Positions 45,374 to 54,493 are shown, counted from the first letter of the stretch. The stretch: DNA of 64,000 nt from CAZEDM01 sp964511075 (GCA_964511075.1 CAZEDM010000005.1:208452-272451); one strand, 5' to 3'. Notes: generated by a model not told the origin, from the letters alone. Made by a program: numbers and translations.

Positions 45374-45448
45374 AAGTCAAGCCCGATTGTTATAAAAGAT
45401 TGTGATATGATTTAAACAGTCATCAATTTAATAAAATATAGACCTGTG

Positions 45449-46771
45449 ATGCCAAACCATAGCAAAGAGAATATCATACCTCCGACTCCCCCAACCACAA
45501 TAGCAGGATTAATGCATGAAATGTTCGGAGTTTTTGACAGTTGCCCTACTCTATATCAAGGAATGTTACGTTATTGGTTAATGTGGCGTCTACCTCAGAT
45601 AATAAATTCTATCAAAGAATCACCAAGTCTGAAATTTCATCTATCTGCTACTTATCAGGGATTATTGGAAAACTTTCTTCGCATTTTCATTCTACCTGAT
45701 TTGTTAGTCATTGGTCAAAGTGGACACGTTCTCCAATATGAGATGTTACAATATGAACATTCATTTGAGAGATCTTGGCCAAATGTTGATGGGACTCATC
45801 CAGCTCTTAGTGCAATTGGAATGAAACCCGATCGTCCTATAGTCGATGGAGTTGTGCAATTTTTAGATGAGTGGATCAGACCACTTTCTCCTTCAGGTAG
45901 AGTTCTTTTTGCCCCTTTCACAACGATGCTTGCTGGTTCTACTTTAGACTCGCTATCTTCTGAAATTATCACAGAACTTTTGAAAAGTGCAATATCCGAT
46001 GCGAAACCAGAGGGATTATCAGGAACCACTATTAGAGATACGATGGAACAAGCCGCTAGAGAATTAGAAAGCCATTCTGATAAAAAGTCTGTTCCGCTTG
46101 ACTTGACTGAAGGCTTAAGAGAGAGAAATGATTTGTGGAATAAATTTGACCTCAACAAAATGGAACTCAAATATGGCAGGTACTTCTATCCAGGTATACA
46201 AATATCTCAACCAGATCCTATATGGGGACCAGCGGAAATACTAGCCTTCGAATTCTTTCTGGCTAATCAATTGGGAAGTATGCTAGTTGTTGCCGGTGAT
46301 TGGTGTAATGTAGTACCCACTCCTGCCTACAAATTAAATCTAAGTTTACCATTTGTGGACGGCATTTCAGTACCTTTGCTTGCGAAAATCATAACAGATG
46401 ATCCAGAAACATTTGGAAATTTCCGCAAAACAATTAGTTCTGCACTTCTTGAGGCACTTAACGCTCGAGGTTCAGAAGATTTTTCAAGGGAGTTAAAAAG
46501 AATCCAACGTGACATCATTGATGATGGTATTTCTAAACTTAATGGAAAGTTGGATGATTTCAAAAAGATGAGACTTGCACGTTTTGGTCAGTATGCTGTA
46601 AGAAGTATTCGTATAGCAATTGGATTATACTTTATGTTTTCTCCTGCAGCCCTTGCTGGGCTGTTCACTACTTCAATTGGAAGTATATTTATTGAGATTG
46701 AAAAACGTATTGCAGAAAAGAGGGAGATGAAAGAAAACCCGATGTATTTTATATGGAAAATTGGGCATTAA
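45449..46771 (+). CDS. Hypothetical protein with a C-terminal membrane stretch
   Basis: A 440-residue protein that I do not recognise. It has a charged N-terminal third, a long middle, and a hydrophobic stretch near residues 392-415 (IRIAIGLYFMFSPAALAGLF) that could be a membrane helix. It is AT-rich compared with its neighbours and stands alone between a 270-base and an 80-base gap, with a GGTGCG...CGCACC hairpin upstream. ATG 45449 is preferred to the GTG just before it. It may be a recent acquisition. Confidence 0.5.
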   Translation: MPNHSKENIIPPTPPTTIAGLMHEMFGVFDSCPTLYQGMLRYWLMWRLPQIINSIKESPSLKFHLSATYQGLLENFLRIFILPDLLVIGQSGHVLQYEMLQYEHSFERSWPNVDGTHPALSAIGMKPDRPIVDGVVQFLDEWIRPLSPSGRVLFAPFTTMLAGSTLDSLSSEIITELLKSAISDAKPEGLSGTTIRDTMEQAARELESHSDKKSVPLDLTEGLRERNDLWNKFDLNKMELKYGRYFYPGIQISQPDPIWGPAEILAFEFFLANQLGSMLVVAGDWCNVVPTPAYKLNLSLPFVDGISVPLLAKIITDDPETFGNFRKTISSALLEALNARGSEDFSRELKRIQRDIIDDGISKLNGKLDDFKKMRLARFGQYAVRSIRIAIGLYFMFSPAALAGLFTTSIGSIFIEIEKRIAEKREMKENPMYFIWKIGH

Positions 46772-46854
46772 TAAAACTATTAATATGTAAAATCTTTAGA
46801 TTTAGAATCCTCTCAAATCAGGAGAATTAAATATCCTGATATCAATCTATTCTT

Positions 46855-47541
46855 GTGAGAATTTTAGTTATCCAGAACTGTAAAACAGAAGGCATTGGAT
46901 TATATGAAGAGTATCTTAAAGAAAAAGAGATAGACCATTATATTTTTCCTGCCTATTCTGGAAAAAGATTTCCCCCGATAAAACAATTCGACGCATTTAT
47001 TGTGGCTGGAACTCCGGTTTCTGCTAACGAATTGCATAAGCATCGTTTCTTAAAGAACGAGTGGAGATATTTGAAAAAGGTCATTAGATTAAATAAACCT
47101 TACCTGGGTATCTGTTTCGGAGGCCAGTTGCTGGCTCGACTTCTGGGTGCGAAAGTGAGAAGAAACCCGGTAATGGAGATTGGTGGATATGAGGTAAAAC
47201 TTACCCCTGCTGGCAAAAGGAATAGATTTTTCAAAGGGTTTCCCAAAAGATTTCCTGTGTTCCACTGGCACCAAGATACATTCGACATACCCAGAGGGGC
47301 GAAATTGCTTGTTCAGGGAGTTGATTGTAAAAACCAGGCATTCAGCTATAATAAAGCTCTTGCTTTGCAGTTTCATCTTGAAGTTACTTCCAGAGAAGCT
47401 GGTGTCTGGGCAGATAATTACAGGAAGGAGCTAAAAAGAGTCAATAAGACCAAAAGGCAGGTAGTAAGAGAATCTCAAACCAGAGAAAAGGAGATGAAAA
47501 AGCTTGCATTCCTGCTATTGGATAATTTTCTTAAGAGATAG
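46855..47541 (+). CDS. Class I glutamine amidotransferase-like protein
   Basis: A 228-residue GATase: nucleophile elbow LGICFGGQLLA (Cys), the conserved WHQDTF, and ALQFHLEVT with the catalytic His and Glu. It resembles the stand-alone GMP-synthase-like amidotransferases (YfeJ/PuuD-type relatives). It begins at GTG 46855. It could hydrolyse gamma-glutamyl compounds; no synthetase partner is present. Confidence 0.85.
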   Translation: MRILVIQNCKTEGIGLYEEYLKEKEIDHYIFPAYSGKRFPPIKQFDAFIVAGTPVSANELHKHRFLKNEWRYLKKVIRLNKPYLGICFGGQLLARLLGAKVRRNPVMEIGGYEVKLTPAGKRNRFFKGFPKRFPVFHWHQDTFDIPRGAKLLVQGVDCKNQAFSYNKALALQFHLEVTSREAGVWADNYRKELKRVNKTKRQVVRESQTREKEMKKLAFLLLDNFLKR

Positions 47542-47566
47542 TGATCGAGTTCCGGATTTAGGAGTA

Positions 47567-47591
47567 TATCCAAATCAGTGCGGTGATAACC
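47567..47591. repeat. 25-base repeat, copy B
   Basis: TATCCAAATCAGTGCGGTG followed by ATAACC, 22 of 25 identical to copy A at 45349-45373; it stands between the GATase and the methyltransferase. Confidence 0.45.
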
Positions 47592-47631
47592 GGGTTAGGT
47601 GGAATTGATTGGATGCATAGGAGGAAGTGAA

Positions 47632-48423
47632 GTGTCAGAAGACAAATTCAGTGATATTGAAAGAATTAAAACTCGGTGGGACGAACGCGCAGGAAGTTAT
47701 GATGAATACTATAAGAATTTTAAGGGTGCGGTTGAGCATTACGTAGAGTGGGAGTTACTGAAGAAATATCTGCCGAAAAACAAGAATGTAAAGATCTTAG
47801 ATGCGGCTGGAGGAACCGGAAGGTTTACATTGGCTTTAGCCAAGATGGGATATGCGGTTACTTTATGTGATATATCTCCTAAGATGCTGGAGGTGTCCAG
47901 GCAAAAAATGCTCAAAAAGGGGATGTTGGATAATGTGATCATCTCAGAATGCGATGTGTGTGACATGCATTTCCCTGATAAAAGCTTTGACTTCGTCCTC
48001 TGTTATGGCGGAGGTATAAAGGCTGTAAAAGAGCTTGTAAGGGTTACTAAGAAGAAAGGAAAAATTTCGATGTGCCTGGGGAATAGGTATGGTACTGCGA
48101 TCAGCAAGTTCCACCAGGACCCGGAGCATGCTCTGGCACTGCTAACCTCAAAATCGGATTATAGCTACTATGGAGATGAGAAATACAGGGTTGTCAGCGA
48201 GAAAGAAGCCGGGGAGCTCCTTGATAAGGAAGGAATCAGAATTATCGCGATCTATGCCTACGACATATGGGACTCGCTCTGCATCCCCCAAAAAGTTCTT
48301 GAGTCTGGCGATTGGGATAAAAACTTCTTCAGGCAGACAGCTAAGATAATGTTAAGATTGGCCAAAGAGCCATCGGTTAGAGGAATTTCAAGTCAGTGGG
48401 TTGTATATGGTGAGAGAATTTAA
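47632..48423 (+). CDS. SAM-dependent methyltransferase
   Basis: A 263-residue class I methyltransferase. Motif I is LDAAGGTGRFTLALAKMG, the acidic loop LCDISPKML and motif IV-like FDFVLCYGGG follow. AGGAGG at 47619-47624 fits GTG 47632, not the upstream GTG at 47599. The substrate is unknown (small molecule or quinone-like). Confidence 0.85.
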   Translation: MSEDKFSDIERIKTRWDERAGSYDEYYKNFKGAVEHYVEWELLKKYLPKNKNVKILDAAGGTGRFTLALAKMGYAVTLCDISPKMLEVSRQKMLKKGMLDNVIISECDVCDMHFPDKSFDFVLCYGGGIKAVKELVRVTKKKGKISMCLGNRYGTAISKFHQDPEHALALLTSKSDYSYYGDEKYRVVSEKEAGELLDKEGIRIIAIYAYDIWDSLCIPQKVLESGDWDKNFFRQTAKIMLRLAKEPSVRGISSQWVVYGERI

Positions 48424-48518
48424 AATAGGAAAATCTCGCAGCTCAGGTGCCCTGAGCACCTGGTAGAAATGGTATCAGGAGCAAAGCTTCTAAGCTACAA
48501 AAACTGAAAGGGTTTTTC

Positions 48519-50063
48519 ATGCCTGATGGTTTTAAAGATACTGGAGAGGGAATCGCAGTAGAGGAGAAGATTAGCTCTGCTGAGGAGAAATTTGAGCTGT
48601 GGAGGGGAAAGATTGGTCTTTTTTTAGGTCCTATTCTTTTTATTTTGATTCTTCTTCTGCCCTTTGAGAGCTTAAATCCGTCTGCTCACAGGCTCTTAGC
48701 TGTTCTGGTTCTGGTTATTACTTACTGGGTAACAGAGGCTATTCCCATACCGGTCTCAGCTCTTCTGGGTGCTTTACTTTGTGTTGTCCTGGGCATAGGA
48801 AAAGATAAGGAGGTATTAGCCCACTTTGCCAATCCCATAGTATTTCTTTTTATCGGGAGTTTCATCCTGGCTGAGGGGATGAAAGCTCATGGCCTGGATA
48901 GAAGGATTGCCTACAAAGTCCTTTCCTCCTCCTGGATCAAGGATAAGCCCTCCAGGCTACTTTTAGCCTTGGGTTTTATCTCCGCGGGCTTATCCATGTG
49001 GATATCCAATACCGCTGCCACTGCTATGATATTTCCCATTGCCCTGGGAATCCTGAGGTCCCTGGATGAAGTGGAGAGCTCGGAGAACCTTTTCTCCAGG
49101 TATAAAACCGGGATAATGCTGTGCGTGGCTTATGCTGCCTCCATCGGGGGGATTGCCACTCCTGTGGGGACACCCCCGAATCTGATAGGGATAGGGATGA
49201 TCCAGGACCTGCTGGGATACAGGATCAGCTTTTTCAAATGGATGCTCTTTGCCCTGCCTATTACTATTTTTACTTTTATGGGCTTGTATTTTTTAATTCG
49301 GCTTCTTCATCCCCTCAAGATAAAAAGAATGCAGAATATCAGGGAATTCGTGATGAGAAGAAGAGAAAATTTCGGACCTTTGAGTCCGGGAGAGAGAAAT
49401 ACACTGATTGCCTTTCTTCTTGCAGTTACCCTGTGGGTTCTGCCCGGATTTTTGGCTGTTCTGGCTGGCTCTGAGTCCAGGGAGCTTAAATTTTTCTCCA
49501 CCCACCTGCCAGAGGGGATTGTCGCCCTGATGGCAGCATCACTTTTATTCATCCTGCCAACTGATTTCAAAAACAGAAAATTCACCTTGAGCTGGAAAGA
49601 GGCAGTCAGGATCGACTGGGGGACCATACTTTTATTCGGAGGGGGCTTAACCTTAGGCAGCCTTATGTTCTCTACCGGTCTGGCAGAGCATCTGGGGAAA
49701 ACCCTGATGAGGGTTTTGGGCACAAGTTCGCAATGGGGAATTACTGCCATAGCCATAGGCTTGGGGGTGATAATGAGCGAGGCGACTTCCAATACCGCCT
49801 CAGCCAATATGGTCATCCCGGTGATGATCGCCATATCCCAGGCTTCAGGCATAAACCCTCTTCCTCCAGCCTTAGGTGCCTGTCTGGGTGCATCTTTCGG
49901 CTTTATGCTCCCGGTCTCCACCCCTCCCAATGCCATTGTTTATTCCTCCGGACTTGTTCCCATAACCAAGATGATAAGAACAGGGATATTTTTTGATATC
50001 TTAGGTTTTTTGATTATCTTTTTGGGATTGAGGATTCTCTGTCCTATTTTAGGTTTGATTTGA
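48519..50063 (+). CDS. DASS/SLC13-type anion symporter
   Basis: A 514-residue inner-membrane protein with about 11-12 segments. SLC13 signatures are WISNTAATAMIFPIALGIL and the C-terminal SEATSNTASANMVIPVM, which hold the two SNT sodium/substrate sites. It imports dicarboxylates or a related anion with sodium. ATG 48519. Confidence 0.9.
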   Translation: MPDGFKDTGEGIAVEEKISSAEEKFELWRGKIGLFLGPILFILILLLPFESLNPSAHRLLAVLVLVITYWVTEAIPIPVSALLGALLCVVLGIGKDKEVLAHFANPIVFLFIGSFILAEGMKAHGLDRRIAYKVLSSSWIKDKPSRLLLALGFISAGLSMWISNTAATAMIFPIALGILRSLDEVESSENLFSRYKTGIMLCVAYAASIGGIATPVGTPPNLIGIGMIQDLLGYRISFFKWMLFALPITIFTFMGLYFLIRLLHPLKIKRMQNIREFVMRRRENFGPLSPGERNTLIAFLLAVTLWVLPGFLAVLAGSESRELKFFSTHLPEGIVALMAASLLFILPTDFKNRKFTLSWKEAVRIDWGTILLFGGGLTLGSLMFSTGLAEHLGKTLMRVLGTSSQWGITAIAIGLGVIMSEATSNTASANMVIPVMIAISQASGINPLPPALGACLGASFGFMLPVSTPPNAIVYSSGLVPITKMIRTGIFFDILGFLIIFLGLRILCPILGLI

Positions 50064-50097
50064 AATAAAATAGTCGCTCGATTCATCGAGCTAAAAA

Positions 50098-50200
50098 ATC
50101 CCCTCCCTTGACGGGAGGGGATAAAGGGGAGGGTGACCCCTCTCCCTAACCCTCTCCCACAAGGGGAGAGGGAATAATAGCCCAATAAATTGGGCAACTA
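50098..50200. repeat. Hairpin cluster after the DASS gene
   Basis: CCCCTCCC-TTGAC-GGGAGGGG (50101-50121), CCTCTCCC-ACAA-GGGGAGAGG (about 50151-50171) and GCCCAAT-AA-ATTGGGC. The first two are CTCTCCC-family modules. They may end transcription or stabilise the mRNA end. Confidence 0.65.
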
Positions 50201-50218
50201 CAAAATAATGGAGGATTT

Positions 50219-50701
50219 ATGGAAACCAAAATCTATGAATTAGAAATTCCTGGGAATGCAAATGTGATCTTGGGGCAGACGCATTTTATCAAAACCGCAG
50301 AGGATTTGTATGAGATTCTGGTTAGTTCTGTTCCACAGATAAAATTCGGCTTAGCCTTTTGCGAAGCCTCAGGTCCCTGCTTGGTCCGCTCTGAAGGGAA
50401 CGATGAGGAGCTTAAAAAATTAGCTGAGAAGTCTGCTTTTGAGATGGGAGCAGGTCACAGTTTTATAATCTATATCAAGAATGCTTTTCCTATTAATATC
50501 CTGAATGCAGTGAAGAACTGTCCTGAGGTCTGTAATATATTCTGCGCCACAGCTAATCCGGTAGAGGTGATAATTGCGGAGACTGAACAAGGCCGGGGTA
50601 TCTTAGGAGTAATCGATGGGTTTAAACCCAGGGGGATCGAAAAAGAGGAGGATGTAAAGCACAGGAAGGAGTTCTTGAGAAAAATCGGTTATAAATTATG
50701 A
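50219..50701 (+). CDS. Adenosine-specific kinase family protein
   Basis: A 160-residue protein matching the small archaeal/bacterial Adenosine_kin family (PF04008-type): IPGNANVILGQTHFIKT, FGLAFCEASGPCLVR, FCATANPVEVIIAETEQGRGILGVIDG. The family is mostly known from archaea and thermophiles; it is not related to PfkB kinases. It overlaps the next gene by ATGA. Catalytic data on the family are limited. Confidence 0.85.
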   Translation: METKIYELEIPGNANVILGQTHFIKTAEDLYEILVSSVPQIKFGLAFCEASGPCLVRSEGNDEELKKLAEKSAFEMGAGHSFIIYIKNAFPINILNAVKNCPEVCNIFCATANPVEVIIAETEQGRGILGVIDGFKPRGIEKEEDVKHRKEFLRKIGYKL

Positions 50702-51696
50702 TAGAATACACCAACGGGATTCATATCAAAGATACACTTTTATGGTTAGATGCCCGCAAGAAGACGGAATTCTCTTTTGTCTCCCATGCCCATATCGACC
50801 ATGTTGCCAGGCATAAGGAGATTTTAGCAACTGCAGAGACCAAAGCTTTATATGAGCATAGATTAGGGGAAATCAAAGCAATAACTTTAGGTTATCATAT
50901 CCCCAAAAAGGTAAAAGGGGTAAAAGTCGAGCTTTTCCCTTCAGGGCATATTCTGGGCTCTGCCCAGATTTTAGTCAATTTAGAAGGGACTAAGATTGTC
51001 TATACCGGTGATTTCAAATTAAGAAAATCTCTCACGGCTAAAAGAGCGGAGGTCAAAAAATGCGATGTGCTGATTATGGAATCAACCTTCGGGCTTCCAA
51101 AGTATATCTTTCCACCTGCAGAGGAGATTTATCAGAAAATTATCGATTTCACAGAAAAGGCTCTGAATCAGAAAAAGGTTCCGATTATCCTGGCATACTC
51201 CTTAGGCAAGGCCCAGGAGGCGATAAAGCTTTTGGGAGATAAGGGGTTTAAACTCTCCCTGCATGCTTCGGTTTACAATTTAGTGAAAATCTACGAGGAG
51301 TTCGGGGTGAAGTTTAAAAACTATGAGAGGTATCATCCTGAGAACCTGAAAGGGAAAGTGCTGGTTACTCCCCCTCATACCAGAAATTTCAAAATGGTGC
51401 AGGAGCTGCCTCATAAGAAAATCGTATTTTTGTCCGGCTGGGGGATGGATAATGGTGCAAAATACTCTTTTGGAGCAGACGAGGTTTTTCCCCTGTCCGA
51501 CCATGCGGATTTTAAGGAGCTTCTGGAATATGCCAAAGAGTCTAATCCGGAGAAGATTTACGTTGTGCATGGATTTAAAGAATTTGTGGAACATCTGAAA
51601 AAAACAGGCTTTGATGCAGAGGAACTAAAAGAAGGAACTAAATTTGACAGAAATTTGAGTAAGGAGATTTTGGTGAATTATGATTTGTTCAGATAA
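50698..51696 (+). CDS. MBL-fold beta-CASP nuclease
   Basis: A 332-residue metallo-beta-lactamase-fold protein of the RNA-processing/Ysh1 type: HAHIDH zinc motif, PSGHILGSAQ, YTGDFK, MESTFG and LSDHADF (His for metal) are in the expected order, with the beta-CASP insertion in between. It is close to the DNA-ligase-associated or archaeal-type exonucleases. It overlaps the preceding gene by four bases and the two should be translated together. Confidence 0.85.
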   Translation: MIEYTNGIHIKDTLLWLDARKKTEFSFVSHAHIDHVARHKEILATAETKALYEHRLGEIKAITLGYHIPKKVKGVKVELFPSGHILGSAQILVNLEGTKIVYTGDFKLRKSLTAKRAEVKKCDVLIMESTFGLPKYIFPPAEEIYQKIIDFTEKALNQKKVPIILAYSLGKAQEAIKLLGDKGFKLSLHASVYNLVKIYEEFGVKFKNYERYHPENLKGKVLVTPPHTRNFKMVQELPHKKIVFLSGWGMDNGAKYSFGADEVFPLSDHADFKELLEYAKESNPEKIYVVHGFKEFVEHLKKTGFDAEELKEGTKFDRNLSKEILVNYDLFR

Positions 51697-51717
51697 GAGG
51701 ATGTGGCCTTAAATGGA

Positions 51718-52665
51718 TTATATTTCACAGAGCCAGTTTGTTATAAATCTCAATTGATCATCGTTAGTGAGATTTGCAGCATTACTTAATATATTCTTTT
51801 CTAGCTGAAAAAATATTTCCTCTGCCATACTATTCTCTATTGCTGCACCGATAAAGAATGTTAGCGGTTTTAGTTTATGCTTATTGAAGGAGTTCCTTAT
51901 TCGTTCCAAAGCTGTGCTTGCAGTTTTCCAATGTTCGTCTGCTCCTGCAGGGTCGATACCACCCTTTAGTTCCCCTAAAGCAATATATTTTTTAGGATCA
52001 TCTATTACTTTTTTGCTCATAGCATCGTAAGAGCAATCAAAAATACATATATCTATATTTTTCTTAACAATTCGTGGTGTTATATTGAATAATACAGTTC
52101 TTGCCCCTCTTAAATTCTTCCAATATAAACCTTTTACATTTTCCTCAATTGTCAAATCCTCGTATTCTCCGGCTATCCAAGATTTGGATTTAGAATTCAA
52201 ATACATGAAATCACGCTTCTTTAAGGACAATACAGAGATAATGCTCCTAATCAGTTTTTTTTCTCCAATAAATCCAGCAATGTTTCGCATCATGCCACCC
52301 AAGGTATCGCCTCTTGTTAACAGAAATCTGTAGACAAGTTCTTCAACAAAATTTTGACCTGCTGGCTCTAAGAACTTCTCAATGAGATTTTTTATTGCCT
52401 CGATCTGATCTTGCTGTGTTAAATGGTTTAAGGACTTATCGCTTAAGCCGGAAGCTGTTAATAAGGATGGGTAAATGTCTGTTAGATTCAATAAGTCTTT
52501 TGGTTTTTTTGCCTGCTGAGCAATAACTTTCAAGCTTTTAGCCTCTTCAACAAAAGGCGTAGCTTTCATATTCTTTTCAAATGCAATTGATATGAAGCCA
52601 GCTCTTGTTGCTTCATAGGTAGTGACAAGGTCATTCCACTGAGTAACATGTTCCTTGAAAATCAT
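51718..52665 (-). CDS. Type II restriction endonuclease, AvaI/BsoBI-like
   Basis: A 315-residue protein, the length of AvaI. The C-terminal third holds ELKGGIDPAGADEHWKTA, the catalytic Glu-x-Lys pair and the His that are conserved in AvaI/BsoBI; an upstream Asp lies in DICIFD. GDTLGGMMRNIAG matches the family's central block. These enzymes cut C^YCGRG. The start is ATG 52665, sharing one base with the methyltransferase stop (TAATG), so the two genes are coupled. It is the - strand partner of the next entry. Confidence 0.85.
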   Translation of the reverse strand: MIFKEHVTQWNDLVTTYEATRAGFISIAFEKNMKATPFVEEAKSLKVIAQQAKKPKDLLNLTDIYPSLLTASGLSDKSLNHLTQQDQIEAIKNLIEKFLEPAGQNFVEELVYRFLLTRGDTLGGMMRNIAGFIGEKKLIRSIISVLSLKKRDFMYLNSKSKSWIAGEYEDLTIEENVKGLYWKNLRGARTVLFNITPRIVKKNIDICIFDCSYDAMSKKVIDDPKKYIALGELKGGIDPAGADEHWKTASTALERIRNSFNKHKLKPLTFFIGAAIENSMAEEIFFQLEKNILSNAANLTNDDQLRFITNWLCEI

Positions 52666-54089
52666 TATATCTTCTCCCAAACATAAACGCACTTTCTTAA
52701 TTCTTCTCTTCCATGCTCGCCCATTTGTTGACTGCTATTACCCTTTTTTTGTGGGAGCACTAAAATATTATTAATATGAAACCCGGTATTTTCTGCAATC
52801 TTGGATAAAATTAGATCTACAGGCACACTGATACCAGCATATCTAACGTTATCATTGACCATTATTACGTAACCACCTTTTTTAAGAACTCGATGCATGT
52901 CGTAAATTACACACGACATTTCAGAAAAATATCCTTTTATCATGCGCACTATACCATTATTATTTAATCTCTTTGCTTTTTTCATTTGATCTAGATAGAC
53001 TAAGATTGTTTTTAGTAAATCAATTTGCTCGACGGCCTGTATTGCCATAGCCCAAGAAGAATTCATTTCTAATAAATTTTTTTCTCTATTTTCGACTGTA
53101 CAGCTTAACATTGTTTGTCTCAAATCTGATAGAGAACTTTCATCAACTCCTAATAATGCTAATTCCAAGGCATAAGTTCGAGTGTAATCATATCTATTGC
53201 AATAAGGCGGTGATGTAATGATAGCATCAAAAGAATTGCTATCTAACTTTGGCAATTCGTCAAGACAGGAACCTTTTATTAATCTAATTTCTCCCTTTTC
53301 TGTCGTTTTATGATCGAAACCCGATAAGTATAATTCACCAATTCCATTTAGATCGAGAATTATTTCACTTAACTTCTTGAGAATAGCGGTATTAAAATCT
53401 TTTATCAATCCCTTATCAAATATCTTTTGCCCATAACCTCTTTTTGCTCTGTAATCCCATCTTAAATATTGCCCGTCTTTTCTTGTAAAACTTATTTCTT
53501 CCAAAACTGATAATAACGCTAATTCGAGTAAATCTTTTACACTGTTGTTATAAGTAGAAATTAAATTTATGAATGACTGGATACTTTTTTTGGTTTCGCT
53601 AGGGTATGCATTTTTAGTTATTCTTAATTCGTTTAGCTTTATGTCACTCTTGAGACCTCCCCAAGGCTTTTCTGAAAGCATTGATTTTAGATGATCAATA
53701 TGGTTATCATAAAAACCGAAGTGGGCTTTAATTCTTATTTCAATAATTTTTTGCCCTATAGGCAACAGTTCTATACCCGTACTCTGACAGCCAAGATTTG
53801 ATGATGCGAATAGAGTCGTGCCTACCCCTGCAAAGGGATCTAAAATATTCTTATTATTCAAACGGAACTTGTTTATGAAGTATTCAACTAAAACAGCAGA
53901 AAATGCTTCTTTATATTTGAACCATCTAAAACTAGCGGTTCTTTTGTTTGCCTGAAAACTAACAATCTGCCTTGATAAGGTTGAATCTTCTATCAGAATA
54001 TTGCGATAGTACTCTTCCAATTGTTTATTTAATCTATTAATATTTGCTTTTATTTTATCAATCTTTTCGATGGTCTCAGATTGAATCAT
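52665..54089 (-). CDS. DNA N4-cytosine methyltransferase, AvaI/BsoBI partner
   Basis: A 474-residue enzyme. Motif I is DPFAGVGTT (residues 84-92) and motif IV is TSPPYCNRYDYTRT (about residue 290), typical of amino-methyltransferases; the SPPY form points to N4-cytosine. The order I then IV is of the alpha type. Size and position match the methylases of AvaI/BsoBI. It protects CYCGRG sites (inferred). Translation starts at ATG 54089 (- strand) after GAGGCCGAA. Both genes are richer in A+T than neighbours, and the pair is inserted on the opposite strand next to a tRNA gene. Confidence 0.85.
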   Translation of the reverse strand: MIQSETIEKIDKIKANINRLNKQLEEYYRNILIEDSTLSRQIVSFQANKRTASFRWFKYKEAFSAVLVEYFINKFRLNNKNILDPFAGVGTTLFASSNLGCQSTGIELLPIGQKIIEIRIKAHFGFYDNHIDHLKSMLSEKPWGGLKSDIKLNELRITKNAYPSETKKSIQSFINLISTYNNSVKDLLELALLSVLEEISFTRKDGQYLRWDYRAKRGYGQKIFDKGLIKDFNTAILKKLSEIILDLNGIGELYLSGFDHKTTEKGEIRLIKGSCLDELPKLDSNSFDAIITSPPYCNRYDYTRTYALELALLGVDESSLSDLRQTMLSCTVENREKNLLEMNSSWAMAIQAVEQIDLLKTILVYLDQMKKAKRLNNNGIVRMIKGYFSEMSCVIYDMHRVLKKGGYVIMVNDNVRYAGISVPVDLILSKIAENTGFHINNILVLPQKKGNSSQQMGEHGREELRKCVYVWEKI

Positions 54090-54218
54090 TTCGGCCTCAT
54101 TCTAATTGCAAATATTGGACTGGGCATAACTAGCTGATAAAAGATTTAATTGTTCCTTCAATAATTTAGCTTTCAAAACATATTTGGCAAGGATTTTTTG
54201 GAGGGGGAAATGATTTTT

Positions 54219-54267
54219 GGAGTGCATTGACCGTGTCAATGCTGCATCATCACGGATGATGCACTCC
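54219..54267. repeat. GGAGTG...CACTCC element with nested hairpins
   Basis: Bounded by GGAGTGCA and TGCACTCC, with GCATTGAC...GTCAATGC (as at 4611 and 9630) and GCATCATC...GATGATGC inside. Followed at about 54303-54323 by GGACAGGAC-GAT-GTCCTGTCC. Confidence 0.65.
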
Positions 54268-54344
54268 ATATCACCCTCCCCTTAAAGGGAGGAAGAATAT
54301 AAGGACAGGACGATGTCCTGTCCCTACAATAGTCGTAATTTCCC

Positions 54345-54373
54345 TTGACAATTCTTGTTTTTTATCGTAAATA
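54345..54373 (+). promoter_or_regulatory. Promoter of the CAT tRNA
   Basis: TTGACA at 54345-54350, 17-base spacer, TAAATA at 54368-54373; the tRNA starts at 54386. Confidence 0.55.
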
Positions 54374-54385
54374 ACTTGTCAAAAT

Positions 54386-54459
54386 GGCGGCGTAGCTCAG
54401 CTGGTCAGAGCAGAGGAATCATAATCCTTTTGTCAGGGGTTCGAATCCCTTCGCCGCTA
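54386..54459 (+). tRNA. tRNA with CAT anticodon (elongator Met likely)
   Basis: A 74-base cloverleaf without encoded CCA. Acceptor GGCGGCG/CGCCGCT (one G-U at the end), D-arm GCTC-AGCTGGTCA-GAGC, anticodon arm GAGGA-ATCATAA-TCCTT, variable TTGTC, T-arm AGGGG-TTCGAAT-CCCTT. The stacked pair at 1-72 is not the C-A mismatch of initiator tRNA, so this is elongator Met or, if the C is modified to lysidine, Ile2. I favour Met. It is transcribed towards the heme-kinase operon. Confidence 0.85.
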
Positions 54460-54493
54460 TTTATTATTTTTGGTGTATTGAATACATAATGCT

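Noticed and set aside
49307..49936. Long - strand frame inside the DASS transporter
   Set aside because: Overlaps a clear transporter gene and has no recognisable motif.
54474..54486. TGTAT-TGA-ATACA as a second site for the heme-kinase regulator
   Set aside because: Short, imperfect likeness to the 57703 palindrome and located just behind the tRNA; chance is likely.
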